Below are positions 7,621 through 16,210 of a DNA stretch of 42,322 nt, piece after piece. The position numbers and the translations under genes are program-made. The notes under the pieces are model-generated. The model saw nothing but the letters and a program-made list of their open reading frames with translations. It did not search any database and was not told where the DNA came from. Each line of letters opens with the position of its first letter. Positions within the stretch are counted from its first letter, which is position 1. This stretch comes from an uncultured Ruminococcus sp. (GTDB taxonomy: Bacteria > Bacillota > Clostridia > Oscillospirales > Acutalibacteraceae): assembly GCA_902785355.1 (NCBI GenBank), contig CACZYF010000023.1, positions 27,274-69,595 on the forward strand, given 5' to 3'.

Positions 7621-8232
7621 ATGAAGATCGCTTATGTCACGACCGGGGGCTTGACCTTCGGTATGTTAACGGAATATCTCCCGCTTCTGCCCCCTGAGCG
7701 GCAGGAGAAGATCATGCGCTATCGCTTTGAAGAGGATAAGCTGCGTTCGCTGCTTGCGGGTCTGCTGATCCGCCGCGTCACGGGCGGCGCGCCCCTGCGC
7801 TGCGGCGAGCACGGCAAGCCGCTGTGTGACGGCGTGAACTTCTCTGTATCGCACAGCGGAGAGCTCGTCGCGATCGCTGTCGGCGACTGTGCGGTCGGCC
7901 TCGACGTCGAGCAGATACCGCCGGAGGATCGGCTGAAGATCGCCGACCGCTTCTACCATCCCGCCGAGCGGGCGTATGTACACGGTGCGGATGATCCGCC
8001 GGTCGCCTTCTGTGAGATCTGGACGCGGAAGGAAGCGGTGCTCAAGATGACGGGGGAGGGGATAGCAACCGACCTGACCGCCTTCGATACCACCGCTGAG
8101 TCGCTGAGCGGTCAGCTCTTTACGACAAGGCTCGGCGACTGCTGTCTGTCCCTCTGCACGGAAATGCCGCTCGAGGATAATGACATTCAAATTTCTGAAT
8201 TAGAATTAAAAGAATTACGGCTGTCGGATTGA
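7621..8232 (+). CDS. 4'-phosphopantetheinyl transferase, Sfp type
   Basis: A 203-residue enzyme that moves the phosphopantetheine arm of coenzyme A onto a carrier-protein Ser, here most likely Ser507 of the NRPS. Signature motifs are VGLDVEQ with Asp95 and Glu97, and EIWTRKEAVLK with Glu132, Lys137 and Glu138, which bind Mg and CoA. It is slightly shorter than Sfp (about 224 residues). The start is ATG 7621 with GGAG at the right distance; a longer open frame from 7564 runs through the promoter. It is monocistronic and its stop lies inside its own terminator. A dedicated Sfp-type enzyme 0.8 kb from the NRPS operon suggests the locus is self-sufficient. Confidence 0.9.
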   Translation: MKIAYVTTGGLTFGMLTEYLPLLPPERQEKIMRYRFEEDKLRSLLAGLLIRRVTGGAPLRCGEHGKPLCDGVNFSVSHSGELVAIAVGDCAVGLDVEQIPPEDRLKIADRFYHPAERAYVHGADDPPVAFCEIWTRKEAVLKMTGEGIATDLTAFDTTAESLSGQLFTTRLGDCCLSLCTEMPLEDNDIQISELELKELRLSD

Positions 8233-8246
8233 CAGCCGTTTTTTTC
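8217..8246 (+). terminator. Rho-independent terminator of the PPTase gene
   Basis: ACGGCTGTC (8217-8225), loop GGATT, GACAGCCGT (8231-8239), then a run of eight T. The PPTase stop TGA is in the loop. Confidence 0.9.
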
Positions 8247-8247
8247 G

Positions 8248-8751
8248 TTAATTACCGATCGCGAGATTCTCATAATTCGCCTGACGGGAAGCCTTAATCG
8301 TTTTGATATCCTCCTTGATCATGTCGACCAGCTCGCCGATCGCCTCATCGGTCAGCGGCAGCTCGAACCTCGTCGGCTTCATCATCAGGACGTAGTCGTT
8401 CGCGACCGTGGTTTTATCGACGCCCCGGATGACGACGCGGCACGGATCGGAAAGCTCGTTCCGATAATAATACAGACCGATCCTGTCGTAGAGGACGTGG
8501 ATGTTACCCGTCTTGCTGTCTCTGTCAAAGGTTTGCAGCGAGATATGCACGCGGATATTGTCGAACACGCCTTCGATGTACTGCCAGTTGCGCAGATCGT
8601 ACGGTTCGCCGTCGAGCGCTGCGCCGTAACGCTCGGAGCCTGCGGCGGCTTTTCTGTTCTCAAAGCCCGCGTTCTTTAAGGCGAGTGAGATGCGGTCGCG
8701 CTCTTCCTTTCGCTTTTCCATGTATGCCTGCTTCGCTTCGATAAAGGTCAT
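8248..8751 (-). CDS. Conserved-looking protein of unknown function
   Basis: A 167-residue soluble protein that I do not recognise. It opens with a charged helix (MTFIEAKQAYMEKRKEERDR) followed by alternating strand segments such as NIRVHISLQTF and NIHVLYDRIGLYYY, and a C-terminal helix (EAIGELVDMIKEDIKTI). There is no signal peptide, membrane segment or cysteine cluster. AGGAG five bases before the ATG supports the start. It lies 71 bases downstream of the CNNM-type gene on the same strand and may be cotranscribed with it. Its stop is close to the PPTase terminator, which may serve both strands. Confidence 0.7.
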   Translation of the reverse strand: MTFIEAKQAYMEKRKEERDRISLALKNAGFENRKAAAGSERYGAALDGEPYDLRNWQYIEGVFDNIRVHISLQTFDRDSKTGNIHVLYDRIGLYYYRNELSDPCRVVIRGVDKTTVANDYVLMMKPTRFELPLTDEAIGELVDMIKEDIKTIKASRQANYENLAIGN

Positions 8752-8822
8752 GATTGCTCCTGTTATGTGTGATCATAGAAGAAATCCCGCATATATCGTG
8801 GATAAATACGCGGAAAATGCTG

Positions 8823-10061
8823 TTATTTCTTTTCCGCGAGTGCCGAGATGATACGGCGGTTTCTGACGCGCTTGACGGTGAAGATCAGGTCTTCGTAGCG
8901 GATGCGCTGGCCGCGGATGGGGATGTCGCCGAACTGCTCGACGATGAAGCCGCCTACCGAGTTGCTCTCGATATCCTCGTCGCGCTTCATCTCGAAGAGC
9001 TCCAGCAGCTCGTCGAGCTCCATATCGCCCGATACCAGATACTTGTCCTCGCCGAGCTTGGTGCAGGTGTGTTCCTCGTCCTCGTCCTCGTCCCAGATAT
9101 CGCCGACGATCTCTTCGAGCAGGTCCTCCATCGTCACGATGCCCAGCATCCCGCCGTATTCGTCGGTGACGATGGCGATATGCAGCTTGTTGGCGCGGAA
9201 GTCGTTGAGGATATCGGAGAGCTTGAGGTTCTTGTAGATGAAGTGGGCGGGGGTCAGCATGGAGCGGATATCCACCTCGCCGTCGATCGCCTTTTCGAGG
9301 TAGTCGCGGGTGTGTAGGATACCGATGATGTTGTCGATCTCGTTTTCATAGACGGGGATGCGCGAGTAGCGCTCCTTGATGATCAGGTCGTGGATCTCCT
9401 CGACGCTGTCGTCGATGTCGATGACCGTGACGTCGACGCGGGGGGTCAGGATCTCCTGAGCGGTCTTTTCATCGAATTCCAGCGCGCTCTGTACCAGCTC
9501 GCTCTCCTGTTCCTCAAGGATGCCCTCCTCCTCGATGCTCTCGATGATGTATTTGAGCTCGTCCTCGGTGACGGAGGGGGAGTCCCTCTTGATATGGGCG
9601 AGCTTCATGAAGACGGTTTTGATTCCTGTAAAGAAATATACCAGCGGCAGCAGCACATAGGTCAGTACCTTCAGGATCAGCCCCGTATGCAGCACGATGC
9701 CATCGCTCATCTCGCGGCCGAGACACTTCGGGATGACCTCGCCGAAGATCAGTACCAGAAGGGTCGTCGCGCCGGTCGCGATCGCGGCGCCGTAGTTCTT
9801 GAAGATATTCAGGCACAGGATGGTCGCCAGAGACGAGCACCCGAGATTCACCACGTTATTGCCGATCAGGATAGCGGTCAGCGCCTTGTCAAAGTTGTCG
9901 CAGACCCACAGCGCGTTCTTCGCCCGACGGTTGCCGTTATCGATCAGCGATTTAAGGCGGATGGTGTTCGCGCTCGAGAAGGCGGTCTCTACACAAGAGA
10001 AGAACGCCGACAGCAGAATCAGCACTGCGATGATCACGCCGTAAATTCCGTTCGTACTCAT
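8823..10061 (-). CDS. CNNM/CorC (HlyC) family membrane protein with CBS pair
   Basis: A 412-residue integral membrane protein. The N-terminal DUF21/CNNM domain (about 1-185) has several hydrophobic helices and the FFSCVETAFSSAN and FGEVIPKCLG motifs. A tandem CBS pair follows (about 195-320, with TPRVDVTVID and IVTDEYGGMLGIVTMEDLLEEIVGDI), and the end is a CorC_HlyC domain (about 335-405). Relatives such as YhdP, YrkA and MpfA are linked to magnesium export or tolerance; the haemolysin name is historical. GGAGGAAAA lies directly before the ATG. It is transcribed divergently from uppP. Confidence 0.92.
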   Translation of the reverse strand: MSTNGIYGVIIAVLILLSAFFSCVETAFSSANTIRLKSLIDNGNRRAKNALWVCDNFDKALTAILIGNNVVNLGCSSLATILCLNIFKNYGAAIATGATTLLVLIFGEVIPKCLGREMSDGIVLHTGLILKVLTYVLLPLVYFFTGIKTVFMKLAHIKRDSPSVTEDELKYIIESIEEEGILEEQESELVQSALEFDEKTAQEILTPRVDVTVIDIDDSVEEIHDLIIKERYSRIPVYENEIDNIIGILHTRDYLEKAIDGEVDIRSMLTPAHFIYKNLKLSDILNDFRANKLHIAIVTDEYGGMLGIVTMEDLLEEIVGDIWDEDEDEEHTCTKLGEDKYLVSGDMELDELLELFEMKRDEDIESNSVGGFIVEQFGDIPIRGQRIRYEDLIFTVKRVRNRRIISALAEKK

Positions 10062-10153
10062 TTTTCCTCCGAAAAACAGTTTCTATATACATTAAGAATA
10101 CACTACTCTCATATATTTAATTTGACAATATAGAAAAATAATCATTTTTCTTC

Positions 10154-10182
10154 TTGAAGAATCCGCCATATAGTGTTATACT
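10154..10182 (+). promoter_or_regulatory. Promoter of uppP
   Basis: TTGAAG (10154-10159) and TATACT (10177-10182) with a 17-base spacer. It places the start about 45 bases before ATG 10235 and rules out the longer open frame that begins at 10154. Confidence 0.65.
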
Positions 10183-10234
10183 CTATCATGAAATACTATT
10201 GCTATACCTTATATCTGAAAAGGAGCGAATACAT

Positions 10235-11173
10235 ATGACGATTTGGGAAGCGATCATCCAGGGTATCGTGCAGGGTCTGACCGAGTTCCTGCCCGTATCC
10301 AGCAGCGGTCATCTCGCCATCACCCAGCATGTGCTCGGGCTTGACTTAGAGGGAGGCAACCTCTTCTTCAACGTGATGCTGCACATCGGTACGCTGGTGG
10401 CGGTTGTCGCCTTCTATCACAAGCTGATCTGGCGGCTGATCAAGGCGTTTTTATCGATGATCGGCGATATTTTCACCGGTAAATTCAAGTGGAAGACCCT
10501 CTCCGACGACAAGCGCATGGTGATCATGGTCATCATCGGACTTTTGCCGCTGGTGCTTCTGTTCGTGCCTGTCCCGGGTACGGGCATGAAGCTCAAGGAC
10601 TTTGTCGAGAGCTTCAATACCCCGAAGTACTTCATCGTGGTCGGTATCTGCCTCTTGCTGACCTCGCTTCTGCTGTTCATCGGCAACCGCTGCTCGCGCA
10701 GCGACGTCCCGATGCGCCACGCGAAGAACGGCGAAGCCGGCAGAACCGGTCTGAACGTTGTCGACGCGCTGGTGATCGGCGTGACCCAGTGCTTTGCTAC
10801 CCTGCCGGGTCTGTCCCGCTCCGGCTCGACCCTCGCGGCGGGTCAGATGCGCGGGCTGAATAAGCAGACGGCGCTCGACTATACCTTTATCCTCGGTACG
10901 CCCGCGATCGTAGCGGCGGCGCTGCTCGAGGGTAAAGAGGCGCTTGAAGGCGGTACCGAGGCGATCACCGCGAACCTTCTCCCGATCATCGTCGGCATGG
11001 TGGTCGCGGCGGTCGTGGGCTATCTTTCGATCGCCCTGTTCAAGTGGTTGCTCAAGACCGATAAGATGATCGTGTTCATCCTGTACACCGCGATCATCGG
11101 TATCGCGGTCGTCGTGATCAGCGTGATCGAGATGAACACCGGCGTGAACCTGTTCTCGGGCGCGCCGATATAA
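10235..11173 (+). CDS. uppP: Undecaprenyl-diphosphatase UppP/BacA
   Basis: A 312-residue polytopic membrane enzyme that dephosphorylates undecaprenyl diphosphate so that the lipid carrier for peptidoglycan precursors can be reused; overexpression gives bacitracin resistance in known cases. Both family signatures are present: EFLPVSSSGHLAI near the N terminus and LPGLSRSGSTLAAG near the middle. About eight hydrophobic helices are seen. ATG 10235 has AAAAGGAG upstream; a further 27 residues in frame lie over the promoter and are excluded. The segment around 100-185 is longer than in E. coli BacA. It is monocistronic, followed by a hairpin repeat. Confidence 0.93.
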   Translation: MTIWEAIIQGIVQGLTEFLPVSSSGHLAITQHVLGLDLEGGNLFFNVMLHIGTLVAVVAFYHKLIWRLIKAFLSMIGDIFTGKFKWKTLSDDKRMVIMVIIGLLPLVLLFVPVPGTGMKLKDFVESFNTPKYFIVVGICLLLTSLLLFIGNRCSRSDVPMRHAKNGEAGRTGLNVVDALVIGVTQCFATLPGLSRSGSTLAAGQMRGLNKQTALDYTFILGTPAIVAAALLEGKEALEGGTEAITANLLPIIVGMVVAAVVGYLSIALFKWLLKTDKMIVFILYTAIIGIAVVVISVIEMNTGVNLFSGAPI

Positions 11174-11210
11174 AACCGCTGCAATATCTGCAAGTATTAT
11201 AGTATTTGAT

Positions 11211-11287
11211 ACTCGCTTTGCTCAAACAATGATACAATCCCTCCACCGCTGATCGCGGTCTCCCGCCCTTTACCAAAGGGCGGCTTT
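11211..11287 (+). repeat. Two-hairpin intergenic repeat, copy B (possible uppP terminator)
   Basis: It shares ACTCGCTTTGCTCAAACAAT with copy A near base 19. Hairpin 1 is ACCGC/GCGGT (11245-11259). Hairpin 2 is CCGCCCTTT-ACC-AAAGGGCGG (11263-11283), then CTTT. The stems differ from copy A but still pair. The second hairpin may end the uppP transcript. Confidence 0.7.
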
Positions 11288-11321
11288 ACAGAAACCAAAA
11301 CTCAGGAAGAGGAGTGATCGT

Positions 11322-14120
11322 TTGGCTGCCAAGAATACGAAAGGCAAATCAAACACCAAGAACACCAAAAATACAAAGAAACCGAGTCCCGCCGCAAAGG
11401 GCAGGCGCGCTCAGGCGCCCGAGCCGCGCCGCGGACTGAATCCCCAGATCAAGGCGATCCTGCTGTGCGCGGTCGGCGCGGTGCTGCTGGCGCTCGTGCT
11501 GATCCCCGGCGGCAACCTCTGGCATGATATCCGCTCGTTCGTTTTCGGCATCTTCGGCTTCTGCTCGATCCTTGTCCCGATGGTATTTTTCTATATGGGA
11601 ATTATGACGGCGAAGGAAAAGCAGATGGCACATAAGGGCGCCAAGATCGCGTTATCCGTCGTTGTCGTGGTGATGATCTGCACGCTGATCTATCTGCAGG
11701 GCGCGGTCGATTATAACGAGGGCAACACCTATCCCGCGGCGCTGGGAGCGGCTTACGCCGGCTCCTTCACGCTCAAGAGCCTCTGCGGTCTGCTGGGCGC
11801 GGTGCTCGGCTATCCGATGCGCGCGTTCCTGACTACTGCCCCCGCCGTGATCATCACGGTCATCGTGCTGATCGTCGCGTTCATGGTGCTGTTCGGCGTA
11901 ACGCTGATCGATGTCGCCAACGTCGCGAAGAAGGGCTACCGCAAGACCCGCGAGCAGCAGCAGCGTATCCGCGAGCACCATCGCGAGCGTGCCGAGGAAC
12001 GCCGCCGTATCCGTGAGGAACGCGAAGAACAGGAGGCGCTTGCCCGTCGGGAACAGCCCGAACAGGATTATCCCGAGCTTTCGCAGGCGCCTGTACGCGA
12101 ACCCTCGTCCCATACCCGTTATGACGCGCCCCGCCGCGACGGCAGAACGCGGATCGATATCCCGCTGGACAAGCCCGATAAAAAGCCCCGCGTCAAGGAT
12201 GACAGCGAGGTGTTCGAGGAACAGAGCCAACAGGATATCCTGAATATCATCAAGAACGCGAACGCGGGAGTGGGTAACGTAACGGATGACGGTATGTCCG
12301 CTTCCGACGTTGCGAAGGAGATCTCAGATAAGAAGAACTCCCGCCGTATGACGAAGGGCGCGAAGCAGCCCGATCCCGAGACGGTGGAGGTCGATCTGGA
12401 CGATGATTTCGAGGAAGAGAAATTCGATCTGAAATCCGAGACCCGCAATATGCGCGCCGAGGTCAAGCGCAGCGCCGAGCAGCAGGAGGAGAAGGAGGCT
12501 TACGTCTATCCGCCGACAAAGCTGCTCCAGCCGCCCGCCGATTCCGAGAGCGACAGCGCCTATATGGAGATGCAGAACAACGCCACCAAGCTGGTCGATA
12601 CCCTGAACAGCTTCGGCGTCAAGGTGAACATCGTCAATATCTGCCGCGGTCCGTCCGTCACCCGCTATGAGCTGCAGCCCGCGCCGGGTGTGAAGATCAG
12701 CAAGATCACCAACCTTTCCGACGATATCGCCCTCAACCTCGCTGCTACCGGCGTGCGTATCGAGGCGCCGATCCCCGGTAAGGCGGCTGTCGGTATCGAG
12801 GTACCGAACAAGGTCACCTCGATGGTAACGCTCCGCGAGCTGATCGAGACCGACGATTTCAGAAACAATAAATCCAAGCTCAACTGCGTGCTCGGACGCG
12901 ATATCTCCGGCGAGATCATCTGTACCGACCTTGCGAAGATGCCTCACCTGCTGATCGCCGGTACCACCGGCTCCGGTAAGTCCGTCTGCGTGAACGCGCT
13001 GTTGATGTCGATCCTCTTCAAGGCGACTCCCGACGAGGTCAAGCTGCTCCTGGTCGACCCGAAGATGGTCGAGTTCTCTAAGTATAAAGGTATCCCGCAT
13101 CTGCTCGTTCCGGTCGTCTCCGACGCGAAGAAGGCGGCGGGCGCCCTGAACTGGGCGGTCTCCGAGATGCTCTCGCGATACCGTATCTTTGCCGAATATG
13201 ACTGCAAGGGCATCGACAGCTATAATGAGCTGATCGACAAGAACCTTGCCTATATCGAGGGGCAGAAGCTCCTGCCCGATTATGACCCCGAGGCGGAGGA
13301 ACAGCCGTGTCTGGAGGTCGAGGGCTTGAAGGTGCCGACCGAGCACATGTGCCGCGTCGTCATCGCGATCGACGAGCTCGCCGACCTGATGATGGCGGCT
13401 CCCGCCGAGGTGGAGGAGAGCATCTGCCGCTTGGCGCAGATGGCGCGTGCCGCGGGCATGCACCTGATCCTCGCGACCCAGCGACCCACCGTCAACGTCA
13501 TCACCGGTCTGATCAAGGCGAACATCCCCTCGCGAATCGCCCTGCGCGTATCGTCCCAGATCGACTCGCGTACCATCCTCGACGCCGGCGGCGCCGAGAA
13601 GCTGATCGGCCGCGGCGACCTGCTGTATTCGCCCGTCGGCGCGCCGAAGCCCATCCGCGTGCAGTGCTGCTTCACCCGTGATGATGAGATCGAGCGCGTG
13701 ACCGCCTTCATCAAGAAGTCGCACACCGCCGAGTATAACAAGGAGATCGAGGACAAGATCCGCAAGATCGCCGCCGAGGAGCTGAACACCGGCAAGGGCG
13801 GTAAGGACAGCGGCGTGACGCCCGGCAACGCGCCCGAGGTCGACTCCATGATGGAGGACGCGATCAAGTTCGTCATCGAGAGCGGACAGGCGTCCACCTC
13901 CATGCTCCAGCGACGCCTCAAGGTCGGCTATGCGAGAGCGGGCAGAATGATCGACGATATGGAGCAGATGGGCATCGTCGGACCGCACCAAGGGTCTAAG
14001 CCCCGCGAAGTGCTGATGACCTACAACGACTGGCTCGAACGCAATAACCTGCTCGGCTCACCCGATGAGTCCCCCGAGGGCGAGGATAACCCCGAATCCG
14101 ACGAGGATGATCCGTGGTAA
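11322..14120 (+). CDS. ftsK: DNA translocase FtsK/SpoIIIE
   Basis: A 932-residue septum-located ATPase that pumps DNA during division or sporulation. The N terminus is basic and rich in Lys, Asn and Thr, then come four to five membrane helices (about 42-200). A long charged linker rich in Arg and Glu follows (about 205-400). The motor has Walker A GTTGSGKS (547-554), LLLVDPK, IDELADLMM and the ATQRPTVNVITG region. A C-terminal winged-helix gamma domain (about 855-920) recognises DNA polarity sequences. The start is TTG 11322 with GGAAGAGGAG upstream. It is monocistronic, between uppP and tyrS. FtsK and SpoIIIE cannot be separated by sequence alone. Confidence 0.95.
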   Translation: MAAKNTKGKSNTKNTKNTKKPSPAAKGRRAQAPEPRRGLNPQIKAILLCAVGAVLLALVLIPGGNLWHDIRSFVFGIFGFCSILVPMVFFYMGIMTAKEKQMAHKGAKIALSVVVVVMICTLIYLQGAVDYNEGNTYPAALGAAYAGSFTLKSLCGLLGAVLGYPMRAFLTTAPAVIITVIVLIVAFMVLFGVTLIDVANVAKKGYRKTREQQQRIREHHRERAEERRRIREEREEQEALARREQPEQDYPELSQAPVREPSSHTRYDAPRRDGRTRIDIPLDKPDKKPRVKDDSEVFEEQSQQDILNIIKNANAGVGNVTDDGMSASDVAKEISDKKNSRRMTKGAKQPDPETVEVDLDDDFEEEKFDLKSETRNMRAEVKRSAEQQEEKEAYVYPPTKLLQPPADSESDSAYMEMQNNATKLVDTLNSFGVKVNIVNICRGPSVTRYELQPAPGVKISKITNLSDDIALNLAATGVRIEAPIPGKAAVGIEVPNKVTSMVTLRELIETDDFRNNKSKLNCVLGRDISGEIICTDLAKMPHLLIAGTTGSGKSVCVNALLMSILFKATPDEVKLLLVDPKMVEFSKYKGIPHLLVPVVSDAKKAAGALNWAVSEMLSRYRIFAEYDCKGIDSYNELIDKNLAYIEGQKLLPDYDPEAEEQPCLEVEGLKVPTEHMCRVVIAIDELADLMMAAPAEVEESICRLAQMARAAGMHLILATQRPTVNVITGLIKANIPSRIALRVSSQIDSRTILDAGGAEKLIGRGDLLYSPVGAPKPIRVQCCFTRDDEIERVTAFIKKSHTAEYNKEIEDKIRKIAAEELNTGKGGKDSGVTPGNAPEVDSMMEDAIKFVIESGQASTSMLQRRLKVGYARAGRMIDDMEQMGIVGPHQGSKPREVLMTYNDWLERNNLLGSPDESPEGEDNPESDEDDPW

Positions 14121-14136
14121 AGGAAAATCGGAGATT

Positions 14137-14200
14137 TTCGGTGAACGGTGAATAGAGAACGGTGAATGGTGAAGGGCGGGACATCCGCACCCGTTTTGTT
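14137..14200 (+). repeat. Heptamer repeat with terminal hairpin
   Basis: Degenerate seven-base units (GGTGAAC, GGTGAAT, AGAGAAC, GGTGAAT, GGTGAAG) are followed by GGCGGGACATCCGCACCCG and GTTTTGTTGTT. The end resembles the GGCGGG...CCCGCACCC hairpin next to different heptamers at 32,331 and 36,120. The hairpin and T-rich tail could terminate ftsK. Confidence 0.7.
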
Positions 14201-14222
14201 GTTAATTATATTCCTGTTTCGC

Positions 14223-14251
14223 TTGACCTTTGCACCGAAAGTCGCTATACT
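14223..14251 (+). promoter_or_regulatory. Promoter of tyrS
   Basis: TTGACC (14223-14228) and TATACT (14246-14251) with a 17-base spacer. The leader is only about 30 bases, so there is no room for a T-box. Confidence 0.75.
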
Positions 14252-14286
14252 ATAAACAGATTTCGACAAATTAAGGAGGAAAACCT

Positions 14287-15516
14287 TTGGGAGTATATGA
14301 AGAGCTGGTAGCCCGCGGTCTGATCGCGCAGGTTACCGACGAAAAAGAAATCAGAGAATTAGTCAATACGGGCAAGGCGGTGTTCTATATCGGCTTCGAC
14401 CCGACTGCCGACAGCCTGCACGTCGGACATTTCATGGCGCTGTGCCTGATGAAGCGTCTGCAGCTTGCCGGCAACAAGCCGATCGCCCTCGTCGGCGGCG
14501 GCACCGGCATGATCGGCGACCCCTCGGGCAGAACCGACATGCGCCAGATGATGACCAAGGAGACCATCGCCCATAACTGCGAGTGCTTCAAGAAGCAGAT
14601 GTCGAAGTTCATCGACTTCTCCGACGGCAAGGCGCTGATGGTCAACAACGCCGACTGGCTGCTCGACCTCAACTACGTTGAGCTGCTCCGTGAGGTCGGC
14701 GCGTGCTTCTCCGTCAACAATATGCTGCGTGCCGAGTGCTACAAGCAGCGCATGGAGAAGGGTCTCTCGTTCCTCGAGTTCAACTACATGATCATGCAGA
14801 GCTACGATTTCTATGCTCTGTATCAGAAATACGGCTGCAACATGCAGTTCGGCGGCGACGACCAGTGGAGCAACATGCTCGGCGGTACCGAGCTGATCCG
14901 CAAGAAGCTCGGTAAGGACGCTTACGCCATGACCATCAACCTGCTCCTCAACTCCGAGGGTAAGAAGATGGGCAAGACCCAGAAGGGCGCTGTGTGGCTC
15001 GACGCGGAGAAGACCACTCCCTTCGAGTTCTACCAGTACTGGCGCAACGTCGACGACGCCGACGTCATCAAGTGCCTTAAGATGCTGACCTTCCTGCCGC
15101 TCGAGCAGATCGACGAGCTTTCTAAGCTTGAGGGCTCCGAGCTGAACAAGGCGAAGGAGATCCTCGCCTTCGAGCTGACCAAGATGATCCACGGCGAGGA
15201 AGAGGCGAACAAGGCGCAGGAGGGCGCACGCGCGCTCTTCGGCGGCGGTGCGAATACCGACAACATGCCTACCACCGAGTTGACCGACGACGACTTCACC
15301 GACGACGGTATCGCGATCCTCGACCTGCTCGCAAAGTGTAAGCTGATCGCCTCCAAGGGCGAGGGCAAGCGCCTGATCCAGCAGGGCGGCATATCGGTAG
15401 ACGACGAGAAGATCACCGATATGTTCTTAAAGATCGAGAAATCCGCCTTCGAGAAGGGTCACGTCATCATCAAGAAGGGCAAGAAGGTCTTTCATAAGGC
15501 GACACGCGTGTCATAA
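14287..15516 (+). CDS. tyrS: Tyrosyl-tRNA synthetase
   Basis: A 409-residue class I aminoacyl-tRNA synthetase charging tRNA-Tyr. The HIGH-equivalent is LHVGH in [12 protein letters not shown], and the tyrosine pocket includes GFDPTADSL and the [10 protein letters not shown] segment. The KMSKS-equivalent reads KKMGKTQKG, the KFGKT-like form common in bacterial TyrRS. A C-terminal S4-like RNA-binding domain (about 345-405) ends the protein. The start is TTG 14287 with TTAAGGAGGA at the right distance. It has its own promoter and no T-box leader, unlike tyrS of Bacillus. Confidence 0.96.
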   Translation: MGVYEELVARGLIAQVTDEKEIRELVNTGKAVFYIGFDPTADSLHVGHFMALCLMKRLQLAGNKPIALVGGGTGMIGDPSGRTDMRQMMTKETIAHNCECFKKQMSKFIDFSDGKALMVNNADWLLDLNYVELLREVGACFSVNNMLRAECYKQRMEKGLSFLEFNYMIMQSYDFYALYQKYGCNMQFGGDDQWSNMLGGTELIRKKLGKDAYAMTINLLLNSEGKKMGKTQKGAVWLDAEKTTPFEFYQYWRNVDDADVIKCLKMLTFLPLEQIDELSKLEGSELNKAKEILAFELTKMIHGEEEANKAQEGARALFGGGANTDNMPTTELTDDDFTDDGIAILDLLAKCKLIASKGEGKRLIQQGGISVDDEKITDMFLKIEKSAFEKGHVIIKKGKKVFHKATRVS

Positions 15517-15677
15517 TACGCCATACTGTGCAGCACTGCGGCAGTCGGAGGCGCTTGTATCACCGTGTTTGGATCTGATGACCTACAGCTTCCCCGCAAA
15601 GCGAGGAGGATCACCTATACCAAATAGTCTATACTGTCGGTTAATTCCGATAAAGAAATAAAAAGGAGTGCAGAACA

Positions 15678-16094
15678 TTGAAAAAGTTTTTTGGCGAATT
15701 TAAGGAATTCATCATGCGCGGTAACGTCATGGATCTCGCTGTCGGCGTTATCATCGGCGGTGCGTTCGGTGCGATCGTAACCTCCCTGACCGACGACATC
15801 ATCTCTCCGCTGATCGGTCTGATCGGCGACGTCGACTTCTCCGACATGGTCGCGAAGGTCGGCAACGTAGATATCCGTTACGGCGCTTTCATCACCGCGA
15901 TCATCAACTTCCTGATCATGGCGCTGATCATCTTCCTGATGGTCAAGGCGATCAACAAGGTGATGTCCATCGGCAAGAAGAAAGAGGAAGAGGCGGCACC
16001 CACTACCAAGAAGTGCCCCCATTGCTGTGAGGAAGTCAACATCAACGCTACCAAGTGCCCCCACTGCACCGGCGACATCCCTGCCGAGGAATAA
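15678..16094 (+). CDS. mscL: Large-conductance mechanosensitive channel with C-terminal zinc ribbon
   Basis: A 138-residue inner-membrane channel that opens under membrane tension and releases solutes on hypo-osmotic shock. The N-terminal [21 protein letters not shown] is the MscL signature, with two transmembrane helices (about 18-45 and 72-97). A linker of Lys and Glu follows. The C terminus then carries [18 protein letters not shown] (about 113-130), a four-cysteine zinc ribbon absent from E. coli MscL. Start TTG 15678 has AAAAAGGAG upstream. The 161-base gap before it shows no convincing promoter. Confidence 0.93.
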   Translation: MKKFFGEFKEFIMRGNVMDLAVGVIIGGAFGAIVTSLTDDIISPLIGLIGDVDFSDMVAKVGNVDIRYGAFITAIINFLIMALIIFLMVKAINKVMSIGKKKEEEAAPTTKKCPHCCEEVNINATKCPHCTGDIPAEE

Positions 16095-16120
16095 TCTCAA
16101 TATCTATTTTGCTTGATAAG

Positions 16121-16153
16121 AAAGCTCCCGAGTCATACGATTCGGGAGCTTTT
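16121..16153. terminator. Bidirectional terminator between mscL and the sigma-factor gene
   Basis: AAAGCTCCCGA (16121-16131) pairs with TCGGGAGCTTT (16142-16152) and is followed by T-rich sequence on both strands. It lies between convergent genes. Confidence 0.88.
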
Positions 16154-16210
16154 GTGTTATGGTGTTATGTTGTGAAAAGGTATGTCGGCTATGAGGGATA
16201 TCAGCTTTAT

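Noticed and set aside
2118-8232. Horizontal acquisition of the NRPS locus as a mobile island
   Set aside because: Base and codon use match the neighbours, and no integrase, tRNA or attachment site is visible.
9390-10133. A 247-codon plus-strand gene opposite the CNNM gene
   Set aside because: Antisense shadow running through the divergent promoter region; no domain and no ribosome site.
14252-14286. T-box leader of tyrS
   Set aside because: The promoter leaves about 30 bases, too short for a T-box. The histidine leader likewise shows no T-box AGGGTGG-type sequence.
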